A stretch of DNA of 64,000 bases, taken from NCBI GenBank assembly GCA_003049465.1, contig PYSS01000001.1, positions 697,011-761,010 on the forward strand. Direction: 5' to 3'. The notes below the pieces were generated by a model that was given only the letters and a program-made list of their open reading frames with translations, was not told the origin of the DNA and did not search any database. Position 1 is the first letter of the stretch. The number at the start of each line of letters is the position of its first letter. A program made the translations under genes and the position numbers. Of this stretch, positions 1 to 11,803 are shown piece after piece. The DNA is from Magnaporthiopsis rhizophila. Its lineage: Eukaryota > Ascomycota > Sordariomycetes > Magnaporthales > Magnaporthaceae.

Positions 1-896
1 TAGGGTCGGTGCCCTGGGTGACGATGGCGATCCGCTTGCGCTTTCCGTTCTCCTTTGGCAGGTTGGCGATGGCCTTGGCGATGGCCTTGAGGTCCGTCTT
101 GTCGGCGAAGCCGTGCGACTCGGCGAAGGCGGCGGCCTCGGTCTCGTTGCCGATGACGTAGTCGGTGTAGGGCATGGCCTCGTCGAGCGGGTCCTTGAAG
201 AACTGCGGGATGAAGGGGGCCGAGAGCGAGAGGATAAATGGCTTGTTTTCGGAAGCGGCCTCGCGGCACAGCTCCATGATGGCGGGCGGGCAGACGGTGA
301 AGTGGTAGCCGCCGACGTAGTAGGCCTCTGCGCCCTTGACGAGCGCCCAGACCTCGGGCCGCTTGAGGTGCTCGACGTCGTAGTGGTTGGCGGCGCCGAG
401 GTCGGTGCACATGGACCGGTTGTGGCCCGTGATGACGACGCCGCACCGGCCCGTGCTGACTTTCGGGTCGACCCGGTACTCGACGCGCAGCCCGGCCTGG
501 CGCACCGCGTCGCGCAGGATGGCCGCGTACTTGTCGTCGCCCACGCCGCCGACGTAGGCGACGCTGTTGGGCGGCAGCATGTACTGCGCCCCGCGCGCCG
601 TGTTCTGCGCCGCCCCGCCCGCGATCAGCTTGGCGTCGTAGTTGTTGAGCAGGTCCTCGTAGATGCCCAGGTGCTTCTCCTCGGCCAGGATCGCGTCGTT
701 GGCCTTGAGGCCGTACTTGTTGAGGAGCGCCTCATCGCCCGAGGCCTGGATGTCTGCACGGGAAGGTTGTTGTTAGCTTAGCTTCTCTGCTAGGCGAGCA
801 CCTAGGTCTCCCTCTCCCGAAGCCATTGGCACTGGGAAGACCCACCCAGAAGAGGGTTCTCCAGGCAGAAGAGCCTGTATTCCTTGGTAGAGGCCA
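1..896 (-). CDS. adenosine kinase (PfkB family), 3' end beyond window
   Basis: Adenosine kinase phosphorylates adenosine to AMP in the cytosol. It salvages purine and keeps the S-adenosylmethionine cycle moving by removing adenosine. The gene reads right to left: exon 1 is 845-896 (start MASTKEYRLFCLENPLL), a 91-bp intron spans 754-844 (gtgggt...gtgcag), and exon 2 runs from 753 off the window edge. About 268 of the roughly 345 residues usual for the family are present. The sugar-kinase signature GGAAQNTARGAQ and the blocks YVGGVGDDKYA and GNETEAAAFAE are readable. The C-terminal catalytic DTxGAGD motif lies outside the window. The same frame stays open upstream to about 1278, but that stretch is low-complexity (Ala-rich) and is taken as 5' leader because MAS.KEYRLFCLENPLLD is the normal N-terminus. 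Confidence 0.93.
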
Positions 897-1856
897 TTGT
901 GTTTAGTTTGCGGTGGTTCGTGGTGGTGGAAGCGATGGCGGCGGCGGTTGGGGGAAGTCCGAGCTTGGTCCTTGAATCGGCGGCGGCGGCGGCGGGGTAC
1001 TTGAGGCCGGGAGTTAGGGTGGGATATTTCCTGACCGCGGACGGGTCCAAGCTCGAGGTGGGGTTTTTGTTTTGGTGTGCTGCTGTTGCTGCGAGTCTGT
1101 GAAATGCCGCCGCTGCTGCTCCTGCTCCTCCTCCTCGAGGTGACGCAAGCCCTGGCACGCGAACGGCCACAGACCCTAGTCGGGCAAGGTTCGGGGGCTT
1201 AAGCATTGTTTTGGGATTGCGAGGTATTTGCTCTAACTTTCTTATTCTTTCGTTCCGGTGCCTAGGAGTATAGAGCAAGGTATCCAGCAGGCAGATAGTC
1301 CCAGAGTTGAGTGGTGCCGGGTCCGTTGGTCTTATGAATCTTCCCGAGTCTCTCTCGGCAAGGGCTGCAGGTAGCCAAGGCAGTCACCTTCAAACGATCG
1401 TACGACATCGCGAGCCGGTCCCAAGAATCACCTCACCACGCGTCCACACCTTTGAGTTTGGCGGGGAGCAAACCAGAGCTCACCAGACGGGGCCGGGCGA
1501 CACCACTTTATATCCCCATCCGGTCCGGAACTGGAACCCAAGCCAAGACTGAACTACATGCTAGTCTCGTAACTGTTCATGTTCAGGACCAACTTTTCGC
1601 CAACGTACGCAGCTGGAGGGCGGGATTAAATGCCCGAGAAAAAAAAGAATTGCCCCATTTAATTTGCTTCGTAAAACCGAGATGGCCCCCTTTTGCTGCC
1701 AAATTGGAATCCCTTTTAAAAAACCATGGATACCGCGCAAGCACCGGCCAGAGCACCGCAAATTGCTGCCCGTTCCAGTAAAAAGTACCCTTAACTACAA
1801 AGCAATGATCCATGCAATCCGATGAACCCCGTCCCACGAGCCGAACCAGGAAACTC
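897..1856. other. intergenic: adenosine kinase promoter and uL2 3' region
   Basis: This 960-bp stretch lies upstream of the leftward adenosine kinase gene and downstream of the leftward uL2 gene. It has no credible coding content. It is expected to hold the kinase promoter and the uL2 3' untranslated region. Confidence 0.5.
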
Positions 1857-3056
1857 TTACTCCTTCGTCTTCTGGGTACCACGCAGCAGACCCGTCCTCC
1901 TCGCAGCAATAAGACCCGCCTTTTGTCCCTGGGCCGCATATCTCGAGATGGTCGAGGCCTTACCGATATGCTGGTGATTACCACCACCGTGAGGGTGGTC
2001 GACGGGGTTCATGGCAACACCACGAGTCTTGGGCCAAGAGTTGCGTTTGACCGAGAACTTGTGCTTGGCACGCGAGGCCTCTGTTTGGACAAGCCGTTAG
2101 CATCACGTTTTGTCCATTGTCGCTCGCCCTAGTGGGAAAGAGCACCGCTGGGTCCTTGCTGTGCCCGCGAAAGCTGGCGAGAAGCGTCTGTTTGACAATG
2201 GCCTCGCTCCTGCCGTGCCCAGCTTCCTTTCCATCTCTGCCTTCTCTACAAGGTCTACAAGGAACAAGGGTCACGTACTCAGCAGGGGCTTGTCGGTACG
2301 GCCGCCACCAGCGACGATGCCGATCATGCCACGGGCCTGGCTGCTGACAATCTTCTTGGCGCCCGAAGGCAGCTTGATGCGGGTCTTGCCCTCGTCGGCG
2401 TTGTGACCAATAACGGTGACGTAGTTGCCCGAGGTCCGGCCGAGCGCGCCGCGGTCGCCGGCCTTCTCCTCGACGTTGGAGACGATGGTACCCTCGGGGA
2501 TGGAGCCCAGAGGCAGGATGTTGCCGACCGTCAGGGCAGCGTTCTTTCCGGCGTAGACAAACTGGCCAGTGTACATGCCCTCGTTGGCGATAAAGGTCTC
2601 GGTATGCTGCTTGAAGCGGTAGGCATCACGGAAGGTGACGCGAGCCAGCGGTGCGCCACGGCCCGGGTCGTGGATGATGTCCTTCACCACGCCTCGAACA
2701 TATCCGTGGCGCTCGGCGTAGTCGAGGGATCGGAACTTGGCGGGGGCCTTGTTCAGGCGGGTGCGGGCCTCTGTAATGATTAATGGTGAGTAGGAGAAAT
2801 TGGCGTCGGAGGCAGGCTGGCAGCCTATCGCGTAATCGAGTTCGGTGTCGGGCTCGAGGGGGAAGATTCGGTTAGAACATACTGAAGATGCCGCCGGCAC
2901 CCTTCCTCTGGTTTCGAATCTGGATGAGGAAAGCACGGTCAGTACCACTGTCGCCGCCAGCGCTGTCGCTCCTCGTCTCCCGGTTCCTCTGCTCAAGTCC
3001 AGCGTCCCCGAGTGCCTCCATGCCTGAGATTATTCGTCACTTACCACGCGACCCAT
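1857..3056 (-). CDS. RPL2: 60S ribosomal protein L2 (uL2)
   Basis: This is the universal large-subunit protein uL2, which binds 25S rRNA near the peptidyl-transferase centre. There are four exons read right to left: 3045-3056 (only MGRV), 2883-2919, 2279-2770 and 1857-2080. All junctions fit GT-AG rules (gtaagt, gtatgt, gtacgt) and the joined frame gives 254 aa, the normal fungal length. Recognisable blocks are IRNQRKGAGGIF, ERHGYVRGVVKDI, KHKFSVKRNSWPKTRGVAMN and HPHGGGNHQHIG. The conserved HPHGGGNH loop, which is central to ribosome function, is intact. A 12-nt first exon ending just after the start is common in fungal ribosomal-protein genes. It is in tandem with adenosine kinase on the same strand. 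Confidence 0.97.
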
Positions 3057-5502
3057 CGTATCTTCCCTTTTGAAGGCGAGCTCCTACTTGGAAAGTAACG
3101 GGTGCTATTTGGTCTGCAATCCGGATCGGCAGAAAATCAGCAGCTGGAGAAGAAGAAGGCGAAGTCGACCGGCGAGGGCGCAAATGACGGCAGGCGGTAT
3201 CAACGTCGAGATGGCTGATGGGGAGGGACTCACCGTCCTGGGTTCTTTGCTGGCAAAGTATCAAAGTCGAAATTCAGGGAATTTTTCCGCCCACTCTGGT
3301 TTGTGTGGATGGCGCTGACTGGGGGGACGACCGCGGCCGCACCTGCCCTAGCGTGGGGTCGCTTGCCCTCCCAAAATGGGAAGAGCCTGCACGTGACACC
3401 TCCACACGTGCAACTACGTGAATATGCAGGACACTCTTGGATGAGTTGTGGCTAATGATGCAGATGATGCCCATTCAGCCCCCAGGCCGTGATTGCCCAC
3501 TTTTTGCTGCCCTCTTCTTCTTCGCTCTCCCGCCGCGCCTGGTTCGAATCGCCTCTTTATCCCTAGAGTATTTCCCAGACTGCGCGACTGAATGCCTACA
3601 TACCTGAGGTACCTACCTATATACACGGACCTCGCGCCGTCTTTCCAGATTCCGCTGGTCCATGCGTCGTTCGAAAGCATGCCTATCCACCGGCCTGTCG
3701 TGCCATCGCTGGGGAAGCTGAGGCGCGACTCGACCCCTCATCCATTTTCCAACTCCTCGAAAACGTGTCTCAATGCCACTCAACATTGGGACGTGTCAAC
3801 AACAAGATGCGCCTGGATTTTCCGCTCTATTGCGAGCATGCCATCAGGCATTTACTCCTATCCTTACCTCCGAAATGCATTCTACCTGTCCATCTGCCAG
3901 AATGAATCGTTAACGTGTTTCTACAGTCTTTTGCCGTCCTCTGTCCTGTGCGCTGTTTTTGCGACAGAGGTGGGAATAGCATCATGAGCCGCACGTTTGT
4001 GCGGCGTTGCATGCCGAGAAGCGTGATTGAGCTGGCAAGGCGCTCTGGGGCTTCATTTCCCAGTCCTGGGCACCAGTCCGGCACGGCATCTTGGCTCGGC
4101 ATCTGATCTAGCGGTCAGAGGTTTTTTTCTTTTTTCTTCTTCTTTTTCTTTCGCTTATAATGCGGTCGCAGCAATTTCCGAACCTCCATTTTGGTACGGA
4201 TTTGTCTGGCTGCCGTGTTTTTGCGTGTCAGAGTTCCCGACGCAAAAGCCACGCATCTCCCGAGTCCGCCAGTGCAGCCTTGACGGGACGATGTTGCAGG
4301 GGACGGATATGACAACCGGCCTTCACACACCTGCGGCCGACCGAGTCTTCATACACCAAGGTCTATCTCCGCTCAAACAAGTCAAGTTCAATCCGATAAT
4401 CCGTTGGTCCTTTTCGTCTTTTTTTTTTTTTCTTCCTTGCCCTACACGTCGAATCGCCTGGCCTTTTGGTATGCGATTTTTGGTTCTACCAACCCCGTAT
4501 CATTGGGGACTATCTTTGTTCCAAAAGAAGTCTGATGGAAATTGGAGTTTTGTGAGGATGTGCGGAGGCGCATCCGTGTTTGAGCATGATCGGCATGCGA
4601 TTCGGGGTGGCGATAGCCTCTCTAAGGCTAGCCCGGATGATGGGTTGGACCATGCCCGCTGGCCGAGGTTGGGTCGGTGGAGATATGTCCAGTTGGCGAA
4701 GAAGAAATGCCCAACTTTCCGCAAGAGCCAAGTGGCTCATTGCTACCGCATGCAAGCACTCACTTGCCCGCCCACCAGGCAAACTCGAAACACGAATGTG
4801 TTGTTTGTTTCCGTCATCGATTTTGGGGAGCTGTGCGCCTCCCAGGAGCTGGAGGGTGGGAATGGTCTCGGTTGTGATAACACACTGCACGTCTGGTCAC
4901 TGGATCTTGGGGTTGGCTTTCTTTGTTGATGGTAGTGGTTTGGAGGACGTGCAAGAAAGCGGGGGTTGGGGGATGAGTGGGAGCAAGATGACGAGGCGGT
5001 GGAGGTGGCTCCGATGTGGTGGTGATGACTACTTGGACTGCATCGGCTGCGGAGGGTATTGGCATGGGACAAGCAGGTTGGGCATGACCGGTGGTGCTGC
5101 ACTTCGCTGGCACTGTCCCAAGGGCGTCCCAAGGAGGAAAGGGACTCGCGGCGGTGGCCTGCGGCCGACGTAGCTCTGGCGGTGCTGCTCCCAAGTGTAC
5201 GACCAAAGAATATATCTACATACGTTATCATTCCAGCCTATCACATGGTCCCCGCCCCTTCTGGAGGCATGGGCGGGCGTGCGGCTCCCAGAGCAAAGTG
5301 GGTTTTAGTGCGTGGTCAAATTTGGTCGTCGGACTCTCACCGGCTCTGCCTGTCGTATCTTAACCTCACCTCCTCCACCCGCCCTGCCTGACCCTTGACG
5401 GCAGCCAAGCCCAGGCCCGACTCGACAAAACAACACAACTACCACTGCCGCCACCGCGCACCGCGAGAAAAGTCGACGACAAAGCTCCTGGGAGCAGCCA
5501 GA
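3057..5502. other. long intergenic region between uL2 and the WHIM-type gene
   Basis: About 2.4 kb separates two divergent genes. It contains T-rich tracts (around 4122-4151 and 4420-4433), and a TACCTGAGGTACCTACCT cluster at 3600-3620 that joins two copies of the recurrent ACCTACCT-type motif. Long open frames here (for example 4027-4929 on the plus strand) show no family resemblance, start at a non-ATG codon and run through homopolymers, so I call no gene. Confidence 0.5.
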
Positions 5503-7808
5503 ATGTCCGACGACGACTCTTCAGACCTCTCCTCGGTCGACTCCCTCTCGCCTCCGCCCCCGGAGGACGACTGCGAGGTGCAATTGAAGAAGCAGGATGG
5601 CATCCTGAAGTTCTTCCACAAGGTGCCCAAGCAGCAGGCCGTCGCCGCCGCCAAGTCCGAATCGACGTCGCCGCCGCCGCCACCCAAGAGGGCGGCATCT
5701 CCCGCGCACGAGTATGCTCTGGCAGACAACCCTGATATTGCAGTAAGTTTATTTCCCATCTTTGTCGCGTGGAACAGGTGTTGTGACGCGAGATATCGCG
5801 TCTGGTGCGGAGGGGTTGTGCGCACCTTTTGGTGGCAGCTGTCCAGGGAACCGGAAGTGGGTGGCAGGTGAGGGCGAACTGGGGTTGTGCTGACAGGACG
5901 CGGCGCGCCCCAACCAGTTTATTGTCATGTTCCGCAACAAATTCAACGATGTCTTCCCCAAGAACCTCACCACCTTTGGGCCCAAAGAGCTGGAGCGCGA
6001 GATTGTCGATTCCGTGCCCGGAGATCGCGTCGAGGCCTTCCTGTGCGCCATCCTGAAGCTTCTTCTCAATCGCCAGCAAGAGGTCAAGTACGCGCCCCCA
6101 GACCCCTCCATCACTCTGTGCCACACCACCGCATCCCGTCTGAGATCTCTGATCTCCCAAAGCGCCGTCGACTTACTTACCTTCGTCTCAACGGAAAAAC
6201 AGATCGGGCCATTACGGCCGGGCGCTCGAAGATGCCATCAAAACCAACGAGGCCTCTTGGCCGCGCTCCTGGGGCGGCGCCAATCCCCTCGCCGGCGGAA
6301 CGACGTTCAACTCCATGACTCCGACCCAGCGGGTGCGTACTTTGGTTTCACTCGGCTCTGTGGCGCTTGATACTCGTCCGGAAGTGTTTCTAACTCCTGG
6401 CGACTTTGGCCCCTTTGCTTCCAGCTCGATCTTCTCCGCACCTTGATCCTGTGGACGATGCAGTCCTCCAGGACGGTCAAGGACATCATCGACAACGCGT
6501 ACAAGAACAAGCGCCAGGAAGATGATCTCAATCAGCCCCTCTCCGTCCAGCCGCTCGGTTCCGACAGCGACAAGCGACGCTACTTCTTGGTCGAGGGCCC
6601 CGAGCACACTTCGTTCCGCATATACCGCGAGAGCAACCCTGCCGGGTTCCAGCGCACCTGGTGGAGCGTTGCTGGCAGCATCGAGGACGTCCATGCCCTG
6701 ACGGATAAGCTCCTCACGGCAGACGGCGGCCCCAAGGCCCGAAAGCTGGGCCAGAAGCTCCAGGAACAGATCCCCCACTTGGAGGAGTCGCTCGATGTAA
6801 ATGCTTTCGCTCCTCTTTCCATCAACGCTCTTCTGCTAGTCGCAGCAGTACTGACCTACCCCATAGAAGTTGAGGCGCCGCGAGTACCGCCTCCAGCGCA
6901 AGCAGCAGTTCAAGCGGCCCGACCCAGGCTTCTCGCTCTATGAGGGCCGGACGCGGGGCAAGCGGGCCAAGTACACGTACGATGACGACGAGGACTACGA
7001 GTTCAACAGCGACTCCACCGCGACGCGACGGTCGGCACGCAACACAGGCACACATACCCCGGCCGAGCCTGCCGGTCCTGTCACAACCGCCAGCGGTCGT
7101 CAGGTGCGTGCGCCTAGCCGCTTGAACGTCGAGACACGAAGCAACGGTGGCGGCACGAGCGCCAGCAACAGCGTCCGCGAGGACTCGGAGATGAGGGACG
7201 AGGAGCCCACCTCGGCCACGGGTCGTGGGGTTCGGCCGCGACGTGCTGCTGCTGTCAATCACGGCATGAGCGGCTGGTCCAAGAAGAAGAGCAGGGACGT
7301 CGACGAGTGGGACTCGGATGCCGAGGACGAAGACAGCGAGCCCGACTTTGGCGGTGATGACGAAGACGAGGACGTCCCCGACGAGAGCGAGGAGGAGATC
7401 GACGAGGAGTTTGAAGACGACGACGCCAACATGGCTGACGGTGACGAGGAGGGTCCGGATGCGTCGCTAGTCGTCAAGCTTCCCGTTAAAGCCGTGCTCG
7501 ACGGCAAAACCGGCAAGTACTCCAGGGCCACTAGAAGTAGTGGCGCCGTGCTTGCCAGCCCGAGCAGCAGCTCCGAGCGCAGTGCGGGACGCGCTGAACC
7601 CGACGCCCCTGGCGGACCGCCACTCCCAGCGATCCTCGGCTCTCCAGTGCAGACGGAAGAGGAGATCTCGGTTTCGGTCAAGCCCGTCACTCCCGAGACG
7701 GAGAGCGACACCACCAAGACGTCACACAACGTCCTGCCCACGACCGCTCTGGCTTTTAGAGGAAGCCCGGAGAAGTCGCAGCATAACCGGCGAACTGTCG
7801 ACGTCTGA
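5503..7808 (+). CDS. DDT/WHIM-type chromatin-associated protein
   Basis: This is probably a nuclear accessory factor of an ISWI-like remodeller, resembling fungal RSF1/CECR2-type proteins. Exons are 5503-5742, 5918-6087, 6203-6332, 6425-6796 and 6867-7808, giving 617 aa. Residues 81-180 (FRNKFNDVFPKNL...) look like the helical DDT/WHIM1 region, followed by LGSDSDKRRYFLVEG and FRIYRES, typical of WHIM2. The C-terminal half is disordered and strongly acidic, with long Asp/Glu runs near residues 450-500, and has Lys/Arg-rich patches. The second exon could instead begin at 5897, adding seven residues in frame. The 5918 site is preferred because CTGAC at 5890-5894 makes a good branch point for it. 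The exact complex is inferred, not shown. Confidence 0.72.
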
Positions 7809-8546
7809 GGTGAAAGCGCCAGCGGTTCCGGAAGCCCGCCAACTGTGTGGCCCCGTCACCTGGGAGGGGCTCTCTATCCAACTCCTATTGCATGTGACAC
7901 AACCTATCCCCGGGATATGCCCTGGCTGTCTCCAAGGCATACAGCCCTTTGTCGACCTTCGTTATCAGCACATGCTCAGTCTTGTCACTCGTTCTCATGC
8001 CTGTCTTTTTGTTCTGATTTTACCCCTACTCTTCCCCCGTTGCTACTGTCTCTACCTACCGTCTTCCCTATTCAAGGGTAACTGTTCGTTGATGGAGTTT
8101 TGGTGTTGAAAATCTTTGATGTCTTTGTTATTATTTCTTTGGAAGCCCAAAAAAGGGCTGCTGTGCGATGAGGCGTTGGCAGTTTTGCGTCGGAACAAAA
8201 AGTAAAGCAAGGGAGCTTCTGATGTCATCCATGAGTGGTGATAGGGGGTTACGACATGGCCGGTATAGATGTTCTGATAGAGTAGCAAACATGCTACATA
8301 ATATTGTCGACGACGATGCCTTTGAGAAGAACGAAAGCCCTACCTTTGGTAGTCTCGGTGAATAGGTAGTCAATGGCGTGTCATCTTCGATACGACGCGG
8401 TTGAAGTCGTCTCTCACATGCATCAAATATGAGCAGGTTTCTTCTTGATTGTCACTGCCGCGCGCACAAAAAGACTTAATATTTTGTTTCATTTAATAGG
8501 TACGCCGCCCGTGCCCACTTGCCCTGTCCCCTTGGGACAGAATTGC
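7809..8546. other. 3' regions of two convergent genes
   Basis: This 740-bp stretch separates the stop of the WHIM-type gene from the stop of the DUF1770 gene. It holds only the two 3' untranslated regions and no supported coding sequence. Confidence 0.45.
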
Positions 8547-9184
8547 CTACCTCCATTGCCGTCCATAAGACGACGGCCTGGCGGCGGCGGTGGTCCTGGA
8601 CTTCTCTGGCGGGATGATCCAGTTGTTGACGCCGTACCACCAGCGCCTCAGCCTCGCGCCCGACGAGCTGCCGTGCAGCTGCGCGTTCTTGTTCCAGTAC
8701 TGCCAGCCGCATATCGCGAGGTTGTATAGCACCCCCTGGGCCAGGGGCATCATGACCTGTAGATGGGAACTAGCAAGTCAGCACCATGCCTCCTCCTATT
8801 TTCTGTGTCCTCAGACGGACGGACCTGGTCTCGAGCCGTGATCCAGGCGACCTTCCACCACGTGTCGGCTTTTGCTATGCTGCGGAGGTAGCTCTGCTCG
8901 AACCGGAGGTCCGGCAGCGGCGGAAGCTGGTGGGCGGGCCGGCGGGGCGTTGGCCTCAGGACGCTGTAGGGGATGTCATCGTCGTCACCGTCCTCCTCCT
9001 GCACGTCTTCTGCTTCGTCGTCCAGGCTGCCCAGGTCGTCGCCGTCGTGCTTCTCGCGCAGCGACACGGGCTCGGCCTTGTCGGCGGCGGTCGAGGGGTT
9101 GAGGTCGTGGCGAGGCGACGGGTGGCGGTTGATGTGGGCCGTCTGCACCGTCTCCGCCACCTGGAGAGGAAGCGAAGACGACAT
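8547..9184 (-). CDS. DUF1770-family fungal protein
   Basis: This is a small fungal-specific protein of unknown function. Exon 1 is 8825-9184 and exon 2 is 8547-8756 (donor gtccgt, acceptor ctacag), giving 189 aa. Residues 1-70 are acidic and disordered (DDLGSLDDEAEDVQEEDGDD). The conserved core is SVLRPTPRRPAHQLPPLPDLRFEQSYL, WWKVAWITARDQ and VMMPLAQGVLYNLAICGWQYWN, which matches my recollection of DUF1770. The hydrophobic stretch in the last block could be a membrane-associated helix. The frame is open upstream of 9184, but the ATG at 9184 sits in a good context (acaaATGTC) and the upstream part is not conserved-looking. It diverges from the eRF1 gene. Confidence 0.8.
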
Positions 9185-10134
9185 TTGTTTGGGGGAGGCT
9201 TGGTACGAGTCTGGGACTTTTCGATTGTTGGTCGATGGTGTTCGAACGCGCCGGGATCGATCGGGACAGGAAGGTTCAATAGAAAGTCGGCACACAGCTT
9301 GGGACAGGCAGCTCCCAGCAGCCTTGGGTAGTCTTGGTTGTCTGCTGGGGCTAAGTGATTGGCTCCCGATGACCCGCCAGATACCTGGGACGGGTCGGCT
9401 AATAGGTAGAAGCACGCCGGATGTCAAAGCCCGAATTCACGGCGAAAGATGACAAGGAACTTAGGTAGGCACCTAACTACCTGAAACAAGAGAATGAGAC
9501 ATGAGAACGGGAAATGGAAATGAAAATGAGTGTACAGGCTAGGTTTCCTAGGTATCAAGGTAGGTAGCCATGAGAATTCCCCGATACAAGCGCCACGAAC
9601 TGGGCCTTGTTGCTCACCTAATACCACTGCGGCTCGCAGCTCCCTCTTGCGTCACTCGCACGGGTCTGCGGATCCCGTTCATCCAGTCCCCTCATGTTTT
9701 CCGTTCAGGGCGGTGTGAGCCAAGTTGAGTGAGAATCAGGCGCTGAAGGCTAGAGCCATCCATGGATGGGTAAGAATGACTCGCTCCCAACCAATTAGCC
9801 TCGCCGAATTCTGTTGCCGTTGCGGGCTTTTGCGGCTCAGAGTTGACGGCAACCACCAGGCAGCATTTGCGGCGAGCGACAGCGAGGCACTAAGCACAAA
9901 CTTGTAGCCACGCCGCCCCAACTCCTCTCCCCCTCCTCGAAAACCCCCACCACAAAAAATCCAGGCACACTCCGGCCCTTTTGCGCTGCCCATTTTCTTT
10001 GTCTATTTTTTCTCATTTACCGCCACATCCCGGTATTCGACCTGCGAGGAGTGCCACACTCCCCATTGCGCGCATTTTGAGAGCAGCACCAAGCACGCGC
10101 CCGGGACTAGTTCCAGCGGGAGAAGCCTGTCAAG
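9185..10134. promoter_or_regulatory. divergent intergenic region, DUF1770 and eRF1
   Basis: This 950-bp stretch lies between two divergent start codons. It carries AGGTAGG-type motifs at about 9464-9472 and 9558-9567 and TACCTG-type motifs nearby. The part next to eRF1 (about 9920-10060) is pyrimidine-rich, as usual in highly expressed fungal genes. No coding sequence is supported. Confidence 0.45.
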
Positions 10135-11803
10135 ATGAGCGACGCTCAGGGAAACGAGGCGGAGAAGAACGTAAGCCTCGTGTCCTTCCTTGCCTGTCGC
10201 TCCCACAGCAAGCCCCGTCGCAGCGATCCCGGCCGGCTTCCTCGATTCAGACCTCCGGACTGACCAATCCGCCGCACCCATCAGATCGAGATATGGAAGG
10301 TGAAGAAGCTCATCAAGCGCCTCGAGGCCGCCCGCGGCAACGGCACCAGCATGATCTCCTTGATCATCCGTATGTGGCCTCTTCTCCCCAACCCACGCCC
10401 GCTGCGCTCGACTTTTCGCGTCCCCCGGCCCTGCTAACGCGCGCGAGCGCAGCCCCAAAGGACCAGGTGTCGCGCGCCGCCAAGATGTTGGCTGAAGAAT
10501 ACGTACGTGGCCAGAGAAAGCCTCCCCCGCCCAGTCCATGACGCCTTCGGTCGAGCCAAAATCTACCCCCTGCCCCGCTTGCTGACACTCGCCGCTGCAG
10601 GGCACCGCATCCAACATCAAGTCCCGTGTGAACCGACAGTCGGTGCTGTCGGCCATCACGTCGACACAGCAGAGGCTGAAGCTTTACAACAAGGTCCCGC
10701 CCAACGGCCTGGTCGTGTACTGCGGTGAAATCTTGACCTCGGAGGGGAAGGAACGCAAGGTCAACATCGACTTTGAGCCGTTCAAGCCCATCAACACCTC
10801 GCTGTACCTCTGCGACAACAAATTCCACACAGAGGCTCTCGCTGAGCTGCTCGAATCGGACCAGAAGTTCGGCTTCATCATCATGGACGGAAACGGCGCC
10901 CTCTTCGGCACTCTTAGTGGCAACACCCGCGACATTGTCCAGAAGTTCTCGGTCGACCTTCCCAAGAAGCACGGCCGTGGTGGTCAGTCGGCCCTGCGTT
11001 TCGCGCGTCTGCGTGAGGAGAAGCGGCACAACTACGTTCGCAAGGTCGCCGAGCTGGCGGTACAGAACTTCATCACGGCCGACAAGGTCAACGTGGCCGG
11101 CATCATCCTGGCCGGCTCGGCCGACTTCAAGAACGACCTGAACGCGTCCGACATGTTCGACAATCGCCTGGCCACCAAGGTCATCAAGGTCGTCGACGTC
11201 TCGTACGGAGGCGAGAATGGCTTCAACCAGGCCATCGAGCTGTCGGCAGAGACGCTCGGCAACGTCAAGTTCATCCAGGAGAAGAAGCTGATCGGCAAGT
11301 ACTTTGAGGAGATCAGCCAGGACACGGGCCGCGTGTGCTACGGCATGGAAGACACGCTCAAGGCGCTGGAGCTTGGCGCCGTCGAAACGTTGATCGTGTT
11401 TGAGAACCTCGAGATGAACCGCTGGACTCTTAAGGACAGCAGCGGCACCGAGATAATCATCCACTCCACCAAGGCCCAGGAGGCAGCCAGCAGGGATCAG
11501 TTCCTGGACAAGGAGACGGGTCAGGAGATGGAGATTGTATCACAGGAGTCCTTCCTCGAGTGGATCGCTGAGCACTACAAGGACTTTGGTACGACGCTGG
11601 AGTTCGTCTCGGACCGATCGACCGAGGGCAACCAGTTCGTCAAGGGCTTCGGCGGCATCGGCGGCCTTCTGCGATACAAGGTCAACTTTGAACAGTTGGC
11701 TGAAGTTGACGACGATGACGACTACTACGATGGTAAGGCAAAGGACGTGGCGGAAACGCAGCGCGCAGAACCTAAGGCTAACACGCAAACAATGGCAGAT
11801 TGA
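10135..11803 (+). CDS. SUP45: eukaryotic peptide chain release factor 1 (eRF1)
   Basis: eRF1 recognises all three stop codons in the ribosomal A site and triggers peptide release together with the GTPase eRF3. There are five exons: 10135-10170, 10285-10369, 10453-10502, 10601-11732 and a terminal exon of only five bases, 11799-11803 (ATTGA). Splicing the last intron turns the end into ...DDDYYDD-stop, the usual acidic eRF1 tail, and gives 435 aa (family about 437). Stop-codon-reading motifs TASNIKS and VYCGE are present, as is the universal GGQ loop in KKHGRGGQSALRFARLR, which reaches the peptidyl-transferase centre. If the final intron is retained, a short unrelated tail is read to the same stop codon. 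Confidence 0.97.

Noticed and set aside
113..781. Plus-strand open frame of 222 codons over the adenosine kinase gene
   Set aside because: It is the antisense mirror of a GC-rich, codon-biased exon; the minus strand gives a clear adenosine kinase.
3540..3560. GGTTCGAATC that resembles a tRNA B box
   Set aside because: The flanking bases cannot pair into a T stem and no A box or acceptor stem is present.
4027..4929. 300-codon plus-strand open frame in the uL2-WHIM gap
   Set aside because: Starts at a non-ATG codon, crosses Ser/Phe homopolymer stretches and resembles no family.
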